Counted from the first letter of the stretch, positions 1 through 8,690 are shown. The stretch is 64,000 nt of DNA from Eubacterium sp. (GCA_017463985.1 JAFUEH010000009.1:62001-126000), one strand, 5' to 3'. Translations and numbers: made by a program. The notes: generated from the sequence alone by a model not told the origin.

Positions 1-1031
1 TAGACGCTTACAACGACACGCACTATACACCGTATTTTCAGGCCTTCTATGACTGTATTGACGGGTGGGAAAACGTCAAGCAGTTTGACATAAGTGCGGA
101 CGACGGTTATACTTTCGCTGCCGTACTGGAAGACGGCTCGGTGAATTACGTTACCGCCATGGAGGCTGAAGCTTATTCTACAGCGTCGCTTTCAGGCTTA
201 AACGATGAAAAGCACCTGAACACCTACCAAGACGCTTTGGCCGTCAGTGTATACAACGAATACGGTTTCTTGGTGCTGAGCGAGAGCGGCACGGTCACCA
301 CGGTCGGTGAACCGGGGTGGATTGACGTCACCGGCTGGAACGACGTCAAGACAAGCGAGGACAGCGTGACAGTCGACGCCGACGTAACGACACCGCAGAG
401 CACACCGTCGACCACTGCTGCACAAACGACGACCGCGGCGACAACAGCGCCGACAGAAACCACGACTGCCGCCGAAAAATCCCTCGGCCAAGCATACTCG
501 GACACCGTGGCGGACTACGAAAGCCGTTACGGACAGTACAAAGACACCTATCCGTTCGTGACCGGCGTATGTATGATACAGCTGACGGATCTGGATAACG
601 ACGGCACAGAGGACCTGATCCTGGCTTATAACGACAACAGCAACGACGACGCGAACTATAATTACGACGTCTTTACCTACCGGAACGGCGAAGCCGTCAA
701 GCTGGCCTCGCGCCGTCTGATGACCGGCGATTACGACACCATGAAGACCGTGGCGTTCCTCACCGACAAAAGCACCAACGTCACCTATATTGAGGAGGTG
801 GAGGATTTTGAATACGAATATGTATACAGCCACCTTTACACGATCAAAAACGGCAACTTTACTGAAGCGGACACCTTCGTAGAGGACGAGGGCAGCTATT
901 ACATCGGTGACAGCGAATACGACTACATGACCTTCAGCGATCGGTATTGGGAGGAATACATTACGATCGGCATGGACACCACTAAAAAAGACCTGGAGGA
1001 CGCCAAGCGCCTCCTCAATAATATGCGTTAA
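1..1031 (+). CDS. RCC1-like protein with Thr-rich linker and C-terminal domain, 5' partial
   Basis: The frame is open from base 3, so the gene begins before the window and only its last 343 codons are visible. The N-terminal part carries repeats of the type GWENVKQF...DGYTFAAVLEDGSV and WNDVKTSEDSV, which resemble degenerate RCC1 propeller blades. A Thr/Ala-rich linker follows at about 405-475. The C-terminal domain contains DLDNDGTEDLILAY, a motif like those of FG-GAP/VCBS calcium-binding repeats. This layout suggests a surface or secreted protein, but signal peptide and anchor are off-window. An internal GTG at 141 is not a credible start because coding sense continues upstream. The next gene begins 16 bp downstream, so the two are probably co-transcribed. 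Function unknown. Confidence 0.75.
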   Translation, partial: DAYNDTHYTPYFQAFYDCIDGWENVKQFDISADDGYTFAAVLEDGSVNYVTAMEAEAYSTASLSGLNDEKHLNTYQDALAVSVYNEYGFLVLSESGTVTTVGEPGWIDVTGWNDVKTSEDSVTVDADVTTPQSTPSTTAAQTTTAATTAPTETTTAAEKSLGQAYSDTVADYESRYGQYKDTYPFVTGVCMIQLTDLDNDGTEDLILAYNDNSNDDANYNYDVFTYRNGEAVKLASRRLMTGDYDTMKTVAFLTDKSTNVTYIEEVEDFEYEYVYSHLYTIKNGNFTEADTFVEDEGSYYIGDSEYDYMTFSDRYWEEYITIGMDTTKKDLEDAKRLLNNMR

Positions 1032-1047
1032 CGAAAGGAGTCAACAG

Positions 1048-3441
1048 ATGTTTTGTACGAACTGCGGTTGTCAGAACCGCGACACTGCTAAATTTTGTAA
1101 GGCCTGCGGCAGCAAGCTGGACGACGCGGACGAGATCATCGCCGCACCGGCGCCGACACCCACCCCGCAACCTGCACCGGTCATAACGCCGGAACCGGTG
1201 GTAATTCCCGAACCAACGCCAGAACCGGTTGTAATTCCTGAACCAACTCCGGAACCGGTTGTAATCCCCGCACCAACTCCGGAGCCGGTGGTGATACCTA
1301 AACCCATTCCGGAGCCGGTGGTAATACCTGAACCAACGCCGGAACCTGCTGCGCCATCGGTCGATGCCGCAGCGCTGTTACAGCAGGCACATAGCCTGCA
1401 GCGCGGTATAGGCGGTCCGGTGAACGTGCAGGAGGCCTACGCGCTCTACCAGCAGGTGCTGGCGGCAGACAGCCAAAATATGGATGCACTGAACAACCTC
1501 AGTCAGATCTGTTACACCTTCCGCTTTGGGGAGGAATACGCCTTCCACTGCGCTTCCCTTTCCGCTGCAGCCAACAATGCGGTCGGTATGTACTGGCTCG
1601 CGGTCTTTTACCTGTCCGGCTTTGGTTGTCAAGCGAACGAAGGAGAAGCGGCAGGCTGGTTCCGTCGCTCCGCCGCGGCCGGTTATATCCGGTCTGCCTT
1701 TGAGCTGGCCGATGCGGTCAGCAGAGATGAATACATTTTTGATTTAACGACAATGGCGACCAGCGGTAATTCAGCGGCGCAGGTAGCGTTATATCAGTTT
1801 TACCGCTATGACGACACGCCGGACGAGCCAAAGGCGCTGGCGTATCTGCAGCAGGCGGTGAATCAGGAGTATCCGTATGCCATCGGGCAGTATGCCTCGC
1901 TGTTGGAATTCGGCTCGGACACCGTCAACGAGGATTTACCGCGCGCCAAAGCGCTTTGGGAAAAGGCCGCCGCGCTGGGCGACGACACGGCGCTGTGGCG
2001 GATGGGCAGCTTTTACTGGCACGGCGAAAAGGGCTATCCGGAGGATTACACGATCGCGCAGCGTTACTATGAACGCGTCATTGCCGAAGGCGATTTGGCT
2101 TACGGCGACGCCGCCAGTGATCTCGGCTTGCTGCTGTGCGAAAATCATACAGACGACACACGGGCGGTTTCGCTCTTAGAAGCCGCCGCCACCGAGGGTA
2201 ACACGGTTGCCGCCAAGCAGCTGGGCTATATCTACTTAGAAGGACGCTACGGCGTTACAGCGGACGCCGCCAAGGGCATCCGCTACTACGAAAAGGCCGC
2301 CGAGGACGGCTCGGACAGCGCAATGGCCGAGCTCGGTCACCTGTACTTAGACGGCGCCGGCGGCAAGCTCCCGATCGATACTAACCGGGGCATCACGTGG
2401 ATGAGCCGTGCCGCAGAGGCAGGCAACGGTCTTGCCGCGCTCGAGCTGGCGGAATACTATTACAACGGGCAGTACGTCCAAAAGGACGAAGCCAAGTCAC
2501 GCTATTTTTATGAATGTGCTGCGAAAGCGGACATGATCGACGCGATGCTGCCGTTCGGTCTCATGAACGAGGAAGGCATCGGCGGCGCCAAGCTGTTCCG
2601 CGCTGCAGAATATTGGTACCAGCAGCTGGTAGCTTCCGGCGCGGACGACACAGGACTCGGTCAGTATCACCTGGGCACCCTGTATCTATATAAAATGGGC
2701 CGGCCGCAGGAGGCACTGGCGCAGCTCCTGGAAGCGGCTCAGCGCGGCAACGCCGACGCAATGTATTACACCGGCTGCTGCTACGTCAACGGCTGGGGCA
2801 CCGCGGTGAACCTGTACACCGGTGAATACTGGCTGAACATGGCGGCGCAGAGAGGCAACGCGCAAGCCCAGAACGACCTGCCGATCATCCGTCAGCTGCT
2901 GCAGGAAAACGGCAACAACTTCTCGCCGGAGCCGCTGCCGCCGGTACAAGCTGACGACACCGCACCGCAGGCAGGCGGCAAAAAGCAGCACAAGGCCGTT
3001 GCGGCCGGACAGCAGGCAAGCACGCCCAAATCCTATCAATACAAAGACCCGGGCATGGATGTCAAGCAGGCCGTTAAGATCATCGTCTTTACAGCGATAT
3101 TCCTGGTGCTCGGTTTGGCGCTGGGGTTAGTCATCAAGGCGGCCTATCCGCCGCTGAACGGCGGTATCGTTGCGGCGATCACGTACGCTGTCGCCGCCCT
3201 GCCGCTCTCGATCATCCGGCTGAAGGGACTGCGCGCCAACGGCAACAAAGGGGAAATCGGCGCAGCCGGCGGTTATCTGCTCGGCGGCGGTTCACAGGGT
3301 AACGGCTGCGCGGCGGCCTCTGCCTTTATCGTTGCGCGGTGGCTGATGAACTGGATCATCTGTCTGGTAGCCCTGCTCTACTGGCTGCCGAAGTCCATCA
3401 TTGCGCTGGTACGCAACGGACACAACAAGCATATCGGTTAA
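1048..3441 (+). CDS. Zinc-ribbon, Sel1-repeat membrane protein
   Basis: 797 aa. The N-terminus is a zinc ribbon with Cys 3, 6, 17 and 20. A proline-rich stalk (about 34-105) follows, made of about six near-identical PEPVVIPEPT-type units. From about 112 to 620 there are Sel1-like TPR repeats, recognisable by AMYYTGCCYVNGWG and ALWRMGSFYWHGEKG. Hydrophobic segments near 672-693, 703-723 and 755-790 suggest a C-terminal membrane anchor. Sel1 arrays are protein-interaction scaffolds, so a scaffold tied to the membrane is the most that can be inferred. The start has an AAAGGAG site 7 nt upstream. It lies inside the co-directional 1-8608 block. The proline stalk is coded by direct DNA repeats (1195-1345) and may vary in length between strains. 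Confidence 0.85.
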   Translation: MFCTNCGCQNRDTAKFCKACGSKLDDADEIIAAPAPTPTPQPAPVITPEPVVIPEPTPEPVVIPEPTPEPVVIPAPTPEPVVIPKPIPEPVVIPEPTPEPAAPSVDAAALLQQAHSLQRGIGGPVNVQEAYALYQQVLAADSQNMDALNNLSQICYTFRFGEEYAFHCASLSAAANNAVGMYWLAVFYLSGFGCQANEGEAAGWFRRSAAAGYIRSAFELADAVSRDEYIFDLTTMATSGNSAAQVALYQFYRYDDTPDEPKALAYLQQAVNQEYPYAIGQYASLLEFGSDTVNEDLPRAKALWEKAAALGDDTALWRMGSFYWHGEKGYPEDYTIAQRYYERVIAEGDLAYGDAASDLGLLLCENHTDDTRAVSLLEAAATEGNTVAAKQLGYIYLEGRYGVTADAAKGIRYYEKAAEDGSDSAMAELGHLYLDGAGGKLPIDTNRGITWMSRAAEAGNGLAALELAEYYYNGQYVQKDEAKSRYFYECAAKADMIDAMLPFGLMNEEGIGGAKLFRAAEYWYQQLVASGADDTGLGQYHLGTLYLYKMGRPQEALAQLLEAAQRGNADAMYYTGCCYVNGWGTAVNLYTGEYWLNMAAQRGNAQAQNDLPIIRQLLQENGNNFSPEPLPPVQADDTAPQAGGKKQHKAVAAGQQASTPKSYQYKDPGMDVKQAVKIIVFTAIFLVLGLALGLVIKAAYPPLNGGIVAAITYAVAALPLSIIRLKGLRANGNKGEIGAAGGYLLGGGSQGNGCAAASAFIVARWLMNWIICLVALLYWLPKSIIALVRNGHNKHIG

Positions 3442-3496
3442 ACCGATTTTACTATGATTCATATTAGAAAAATCCTTTCAGAAAAGGAGTAGCATC

Positions 3497-4597
3497 ATGA
3501 GATGTATGAACTGTGGCTGTGAAAACAGGGACGGCCTTTCGGTTTGTGAGGTCTGCGGCGCACCGCTGGCATCAGTTCCGCCGTCGGCCGCTGCGGCAGC
3601 GAGCGGTGCGGCTGTACCGCCGCCAAAGCCGGCAGATCCGTCGAATAAACGGAAGCTGGCGATCGGGCTTCTGTCGACGGCGATTGCGCTCGTCATCACG
3701 GTAACAACGGTCGTCGCGGTCACCGCGCAGCGCGGTAACGACCGAATCACGGCTGCCGGAACGACAACAGCCGTCACCGCGGAGGCACCGACGGACACAC
3801 CTCCGACAGCTACAACAGAAGGCGAATCGACAACCGAAGCGACAACGGCAACAACGACCGCAGCAGAAACAACAACCGCCACCACGGCAGCGCCAACAAC
3901 AACCGCGGCGCAGACGACAGCCAAGCAAGCGACTACTCAAAAGACGACGGCCGCAACCACGGCGAAGGGCGGCAAGGTAACGCGTTCTGACTGGGTGCTG
4001 GCGGAGAATGTACCGCGCGGCGCTAAGATCGTACAGGAGATGTGGACGTACGACCAGCTGGAAAAGAAAACCGCCGCTGACAAAAGTCCTGAAAAGGAGG
4101 GCTACGTGCTCTATAACACCGACTGGAAATGGGGTTCCTACGGCAGCTGGAGCAGCTGGAGCACGAAGTCCGTGACTGCCTCCGACAGCCGTCAGACCGA
4201 AACCAGAACAACCTATCGCTTCCACGCCTTCGTCTGTTCCAGATGCGGCTCGCGCGACCCGTACAGCACGCCATGCGATTACTGCGGCAACAGCTCCGTC
4301 ATGGTGTGGGAGGAAACCTACTATCCGTTCAAGGGAACGACCCGTAGCTATACCGACATCGGCGGCAAGCCGCGCATCTCTTACGACGGGAAGTACTGGT
4401 ATTTTGAATACAACGGGCAGAATAACGGCGAGGGCGGCACCGGTCAGCCGAGCCGCACGGAATACCGCTATCGCGACCGCAGCAAGGTATACACCTACTA
4501 TTACCAAAAGCTGGCAGCCAAGGAATCGAACACACCGGTGACGGCCTCCGCGACCGTCAGCAACGTCAAGCACTGGGTGATTTACGAAATATCCTGA
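3497..4597 (+). CDS. Zinc-ribbon membrane protein with Thr-rich stalk and second Cys4 cluster
   Basis: 366 aa. An N-terminal zinc ribbon (Cys 3, 6, 17, 20) precedes one transmembrane segment at about 52-76 and a Thr/Ala-rich stalk at about 83-153. The C-terminal domain (about 155-366) is rich in Tyr, Trp and Arg and holds a second cluster, CSRCGSRDPYSTPCDYCG. With a single membrane pass the two Cys clusters would lie on opposite sides of the membrane. No family is recognised for the C-terminal domain. The start has AAAGGAG 8 nt upstream. It is followed after 11 bp by the next gene. The first 25 residues closely resemble those of the Sel1 protein upstream, which suggests a shared partner for the zinc ribbons. 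Confidence 0.82.
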   Translation: MRCMNCGCENRDGLSVCEVCGAPLASVPPSAAAAASGAAVPPPKPADPSNKRKLAIGLLSTAIALVITVTTVVAVTAQRGNDRITAAGTTTAVTAEAPTDTPPTATTEGESTTEATTATTTAAETTTATTAAPTTTAAQTTAKQATTQKTTAATTAKGGKVTRSDWVLAENVPRGAKIVQEMWTYDQLEKKTAADKSPEKEGYVLYNTDWKWGSYGSWSSWSTKSVTASDSRQTETRTTYRFHAFVCSRCGSRDPYSTPCDYCGNSSVMVWEETYYPFKGTTRSYTDIGGKPRISYDGKYWYFEYNGQNNGEGGTGQPSRTEYRYRDRSKVYTYYYQKLAAKESNTPVTASATVSNVKHWVIYEIS

Positions 4598-4608
4598 CAG
4601 GAGGAAGC

Positions 4609-5577
4609 ATGAAAAATTTAACCTGCAAGCAATGCGGCGGCACCATGGCATTGGATGCCTCCGGCATGAAGGCCGTATGTCACTACTGCGGCAACACGTA
4701 CGTACTGAACCACGAGGACACCGATTATTACGCGCATTTCTTTGAACAGATGCGGCGCTTTTTGCAAAGCGACACCGATGCTCAGGCGCGCAAGGAGCGT
4801 GCAGAGGCCTTCTGGCGCTATGCGAACGAGGAGACCTTTACCTGTGCGGACGGCCGCCAGATGGAAATCAGGTATATGCACCGCTACAGGGACCGGGACG
4901 CTGAGGTCTACGTGGCGCGGCGGAACATCATTTTTCACTTTCAGCCGGACAAGGCGGCGCTGGTCGACCGCGTCAGGCGCATCACGTCGCTGCTCGATTA
5001 TCCCTCCGCGGACACACGCCGGCTAAGTGACTTTTTCCCGAAGATCACCGGCGGCTTTGCGCTGGCGGACGGCGGCAGCATACTGGTTTTGGCCAAGGAC
5101 GAGGACGAATATCCGCTGCGGCTTTTCGGCACGCTTGACCCGCGCCACGTCGCCTGGATCATCAGCCGGATGGAAAACCTATGCTGTGTGCTGGAATACA
5201 GCGAGCTGGTGCATCCCGAAATCACGCCTGACACGCTGTACATCAATCCCTACACGCATCAGGCGAGCCTATACGGCAGCTGGTGGAAGGCCGGCGAGCA
5301 CAACAAGCTCGCGTACGATCGGACGCACCGTCTGACCACTGCCGAAAACCTGCTCGGGCTCCGCCAGACCGGCGCAACCTTGCTGGGCTTTCGCTTTGCC
5401 GGTGAGGTACGGGCCGACGACGTCATACCGCCGGCGCTGGCCGCCTTCCTGAACAGCCCGCCGCAGAACGACGCTTACACGGATTTTGAACGATGGGACA
5501 AAGCCCTGATCGACGCCTTCGGGGAGCGGAAGTTCATCCGCCTTGACACGGAGGATAAACAAATATACAACGGATAA
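4609..5577 (+). CDS. Zinc-ribbon protein with pseudokinase-like domain
   Basis: 322 aa, no membrane segment. An N-terminal zinc ribbon (CKQCGG...CHYCGN, Cys 6, 9, 24, 27) is followed by a domain of about 250 residues. Around the middle, the stretch HPEITPDTLYINP followed by ASLYGSWW sits where protein kinases have HRDxKPEN and DFG, with similar spacing and hydrophobic pattern. The catalytic Asp of HRD and the metal-binding Asp of DFG are absent. I read this as an inactive kinase-fold domain; this is inference from the motif pattern only. AGGAGG lies 5 nt before the ATG. The gene is 11 bp after its upstream neighbour and 12 bp before the first VWA-like gene, which supports one transcript. Confidence 0.7.
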   Translation: MKNLTCKQCGGTMALDASGMKAVCHYCGNTYVLNHEDTDYYAHFFEQMRRFLQSDTDAQARKERAEAFWRYANEETFTCADGRQMEIRYMHRYRDRDAEVYVARRNIIFHFQPDKAALVDRVRRITSLLDYPSADTRRLSDFFPKITGGFALADGGSILVLAKDEDEYPLRLFGTLDPRHVAWIISRMENLCCVLEYSELVHPEITPDTLYINPYTHQASLYGSWWKAGEHNKLAYDRTHRLTTAENLLGLRQTGATLLGFRFAGEVRADDVIPPALAAFLNSPPQNDAYTDFERWDKALIDAFGERKFIRLDTEDKQIYNG

Positions 5578-5589
5578 GAGGAAACCGAA

Positions 5590-6516
5590 TTGGGAAGAGG
5601 AAGCTACACGGCGGCAGACTGGGTCAAGCTGAGCCGACGGAGGAACCTGACGCAGCAAGCCGACCATAAAACGATCTACACAAACAGCACGGCGCAGGCG
5701 GAATACACCGCCGCCTATATCCGGCAGCGCGAATCGCGCGACAGCGAGGATTCACCCACCGCCACGCCGATCATCCTGGGCTTTGACGTCACCGCCTCGA
5801 TGGGGTATCTGGCCAAGGAGCTGGCGGTCCACACACTGCACGAAACGGTACGTTCGCTGTACACCGGCCGCTATGTACCCTATCCGCACATTCTGTGCGC
5901 GGCGATCGGGGACTGCAAAAGCGACCGCTATCCCCTGCAGGCCACGCAGTTTGAGGCGGACGACCGCATCCTGCGGCAGCTGCTGTCGCTCTGCTTAGAG
6001 GGAGGCGGCGGCGGTAACGGCGGCGAATCGTACAACCTGCTATGGTATTTTGCCGCTCATCACACCAGCGCAGACGCCTTTGAAAAGCGGCATGAAAAAG
6101 GGATCATCATCACGGTCGGCAACGACTACTGCCATCCGAGCCTCTCCAGGGAAGAGATTGAGCGCGTCTTTCGTGAACGCGTGCCTTATCCGCTTTCCAA
6201 CGAGGAGCTGCTACAGCAGGTGTCAGAAAAATATCAGGTATTTCATATTCACATTGAGGACGGCTCCGCCGCAGACAACGCAGTGCTGGCCTCATGGCGC
6301 GCACTGTTGGGCGGGCACGTCACCGTGATCGACCGGAAGGATATCGACGTGCTCGACCTGCTCATCACCTCTGTTTTGGCGATCGCCGGCGGCGCGTCGG
6401 CCAACCGGGTACTGAAGGCAGCAAATCAGGCGGACGCAGAACGCATTGCACGCTCCGTCGCGCTGATCCGTACCGACCGCGAAACCAAGCAAGACAACAA
6501 TATTATTTCATTTTGA
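5590..6516 (+). CDS. VWA-like domain protein, paralogue 1
   Basis: 308 aa. The start is TTG; it is chosen because the resulting N-terminus, GRGSYTAADW, aligns with that of the paralogue next door (GRGSYTASDW, ATG start), and AGAGGA lies 7 nt upstream. Residues FDVTASMGYLAKEL form a MIDAS-type DxTxS motif of von Willebrand A domains. The conserved stretches PHILCAAIGD, PLQATQFEAD and LEGGGGGNGGESYNLLWYF are shared with the paralogue. VWA domains bind protein partners through a metal ion; no enzymatic role is implied. It is cytoplasmic, with no signal peptide or membrane segment. Two adjacent paralogues may form a heterodimer or act as alternative partners for the zinc-ribbon proteins upstream. 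Confidence 0.82.
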   Translation: MGRGSYTAADWVKLSRRRNLTQQADHKTIYTNSTAQAEYTAAYIRQRESRDSEDSPTATPIILGFDVTASMGYLAKELAVHTLHETVRSLYTGRYVPYPHILCAAIGDCKSDRYPLQATQFEADDRILRQLLSLCLEGGGGGNGGESYNLLWYFAAHHTSADAFEKRHEKGIIITVGNDYCHPSLSREEIERVFRERVPYPLSNEELLQQVSEKYQVFHIHIEDGSAADNAVLASWRALLGGHVTVIDRKDIDVLDLLITSVLAIAGGASANRVLKAANQADAERIARSVALIRTDRETKQDNNIISF

Positions 6517-6528
6517 AAGGAGACCGTT

Positions 6529-7398
6529 ATGGGACGGGGAAGCTATACTGCCAGCGACTGGAACAAACTGAAGGCCAGCCGCGGTATCAACGAAACATCA
6601 ACTGCCACAACTATTTTTAAAAACACCACGATGAAGGATTACTGCAATCCGCGCCTGATCAATATGCGCGAGTCCTGCGACAGCGACGATTCACCGGCTG
6701 CCACGCCGATCATCATCGGCTTCGACGTCACCGGCTCGATGGGCTATCTTGCCAAGGAGCTGGCAACGAACGCGCTGAACAAGACGGTCACCGAGATCTA
6801 CCGCACCAAGCCCGTGACCGATCCGCATATTCTTTGCGCCGCGATCGGCGACGTGAAGTGTGATAAGTATCCGCTGCAGGTGACCCAGTTCGAGGCGGAT
6901 ATCCGTATCGTGGAGCAGCTGCTGGACCTGTATTTGGAGGGAGGCGGCGGCAGTAACGGCGGCGAGTCGTATCACCTGCTGTGGTATTTTGCCGCCCATC
7001 ACACCAACACAGATGCCTACAACAAGCGGCACCAAAAGGGCTTTTTGTTCACGATCGGCGACGACGATACCCACACCTTCCTCTCCAGCGCAGAGATCGA
7101 CCGTGTTTTCGGCGACAAGGTGCTATTCCAATCGAACAACCCGCTCATCCGTGCCGCCTCCGAAAAATACGAGCTGTTTCATATTGCGATCACCAATGCA
7201 CGGCAATGGAAGAACGTACTGCCGGGACGCGTCGTGACGATCCAGCGCAATCAGATCAGCTATCTTTCCGATATTATTATCGCCATCTTAGAAATGTCCG
7301 CCGGTACGAAGCTGCAGGATATTCTGCGCCGCTATGACAGAAAGAGCGCCGCCGTGCTGGCGGTAGCCCTGTCAGACCTGGCGCTGGCACAGGCATAA
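6529..7398 (+). CDS. VWA-like domain protein, paralogue 2
   Basis: 289 aa, start ATG with AAGGAG 7 nt upstream, 12 bp after paralogue 1. It shares with its neighbour the N-terminal GRGSYTASDWNKL, the MIDAS motif FDVTGSMGYLAKEL, PHILCAAIGDVKCDKYPLQ, the Gly-rich LEGGGGSNGGESYHLLWYF, and the HHTNTDAYNKRHQKG segment. The C-terminal third diverges. No membrane segment is seen. The pair looks like a tandem duplication followed by divergence and not an assembly repeat, since identity is patchy and the genes have different start codons. The stop is 4 bp before the PurA-like gene, which lacks its own clear ribosome site and may depend on translation of this gene. Confidence 0.83.
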   Translation: MGRGSYTASDWNKLKASRGINETSTATTIFKNTTMKDYCNPRLINMRESCDSDDSPAATPIIIGFDVTGSMGYLAKELATNALNKTVTEIYRTKPVTDPHILCAAIGDVKCDKYPLQVTQFEADIRIVEQLLDLYLEGGGGSNGGESYHLLWYFAAHHTNTDAYNKRHQKGFLFTIGDDDTHTFLSSAEIDRVFGDKVLFQSNNPLIRAASEKYELFHIAITNARQWKNVLPGRVVTIQRNQISYLSDIIIAILEMSAGTKLQDILRRYDRKSAAVLAVALSDLALAQA

Positions 7399-7402
7399 CG
7401 CG

Positions 7403-8608
7403 ATGGAAGCGATCGCGGTCATCGGCAACGGCTTTGGCGACGAGGGCAAGGGGCTGGCTGTGGACTATTTAGCACGGGAGGCGCAGCAGCGTGACGCGGC
7501 GTGCCTTGTGCTGCGGCACAACGGCGGTGCGCAGGCCGGTCATACGGTCGACCTGCCGGACAGGCGCTTTGTGTTTCACCAGCTGTCCTCCGGCTCCTTC
7601 CGCGGCGCCGACACGCTGTGGACCGCCACCTTTCTGCCCGACCTGTACAAGCTGCGCGAGGAGCTGGACGCCTTCACGGCGGTGAGCGGTCATACACCGC
7701 GGCTCTATGCCGATAAGAACTGCTGCTGTACCACCGTGGACGATGTGCTGGTCAACATGGCGCTGGAGACCGCCCGCGGCGACAGCCGCCACGGCAGCTG
7801 CGGCATGGGCATCAACGAGGCGACAGAACGCGTGGCCGCCGGCTTTGGCATCACGCTAGAGGAAATTCAGGCACATTCGGCGGCGCAGCTGGCAACCCGT
7901 CTGACGGCGCTGCGGCGTGACTACCTTCCTGAGCGGCTGCAGCAGCTGGGGCTAACAGCGGAAAACCTTGGCGAATACGGCGAGCTGCTGCACAACACAA
8001 ACCTGCCGTTCCACGCAGCGGAGGAAATGAAAAAAGCCGCCGAAGCGGTATCGCTGACGGACGGCATGCACGCGGCAGGCTATGACAGGATTGTTTTTGA
8101 AGGCGCGCAAGGGCTGCTGCTCGACGCGGACAACCAAGCCTACGCGCCGCACGTCACGGCCTCTAAAACTGGTTTGCACAACCCTGTGCATTTTTGCCGG
8201 CAACACCTGAGCGGCACTGCCTTAACGGCGCTGTACGTCGCCCGCGCTTACGTCACGCGGCACGGCGCCGGTCCGCTGCCGGAGGAGGACGCGTCCCTGT
8301 GGCAGCAATACGGCATCCTCGATGAAACGAACCGACCGAACGAATGGCAGGGCAGCCTGCGCACCGCACGCTATGCCTCCTGCAAGGCCTTTGCAGCGGC
8401 GGCAACTGAGGATCAGGCGGAGGCAGCCCTACCGGTCAACAGCGCACTGCTGCTGACGCATCTGAACGAGACGGCGCACACGGTCCTCCTGGCGGACGGT
8501 GACCGCGCGGTAACGGCCTTTTGCCGCGAGTGCCACATCACGGCGTGCTATCCCACGGTCTATCTTTCCGCGTCGCCATACGCGCAGGACATCACGCGTT
8601 TTTCCTAG
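7403..8608 (+). CDS. Divergent adenylosuccinate synthetase (PurA) homologue
   Basis: 401 aa, about 30 shorter than typical PurA. Family hallmarks are present: GFGDEGKG with Asp13 and Lys16 at the E. coli positions, NGGAQAGHTV with the catalytic His, VFEGAQGLLLD, and YVTRHGAGPLPEE. Several ligand-binding sites differ from canonical PurA. NAGH is QAGH. GTTGRGIG is GSCGMGIN. The aspartate-loop segment TTGRRRR is changed to a GSLRTAR-like stretch. The guanine-recognition KLD is HLN, and the usual C-terminal part after it is shortened. PurA normally joins IMP and aspartate using GTP; this copy may use another nucleotide or partner. Its setting with VWA and zinc-ribbon genes is unlike a purine operon. 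No good ribosome site precedes the ATG; coupling to the gene 4 bp upstream is likely. Confidence 0.85.
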   Translation: MEAIAVIGNGFGDEGKGLAVDYLAREAQQRDAACLVLRHNGGAQAGHTVDLPDRRFVFHQLSSGSFRGADTLWTATFLPDLYKLREELDAFTAVSGHTPRLYADKNCCCTTVDDVLVNMALETARGDSRHGSCGMGINEATERVAAGFGITLEEIQAHSAAQLATRLTALRRDYLPERLQQLGLTAENLGEYGELLHNTNLPFHAAEEMKKAAEAVSLTDGMHAAGYDRIVFEGAQGLLLDADNQAYAPHVTASKTGLHNPVHFCRQHLSGTALTALYVARAYVTRHGAGPLPEEDASLWQQYGILDETNRPNEWQGSLRTARYASCKAFAAAATEDQAEAALPVNSALLLTHLNETAHTVLLADGDRAVTAFCRECHITACYPTVYLSASPYAQDITRFS

Positions 8609-8661
8609 TCTGAACAAGCTATTCATGCAAGCTAAACAGAAGCCATATATAAGTATTATAT

Positions 8662-8687
8662 AAAGCTCCCTTCTTCAAGGGAGCTTT
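8662..8687 (+). terminator. Hairpin ending the 1-8608 block
   Basis: An 11-bp perfect stem (AAAGCTCCCTT / AAGGGAGCTTT) closes a CTTC loop. The U-tract is short, so termination strength is uncertain. The same stem recurs at 10379-10404 with the complementary loop GAAG. Confidence 0.65.
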
Positions 8688-8690
8688 AAT

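Noticed and set aside
1195..1350. Regular repeats that might be a CRISPR array
   Set aside because: They are in frame and code for the PEPVVIPEPT stalk; there are no spacers.
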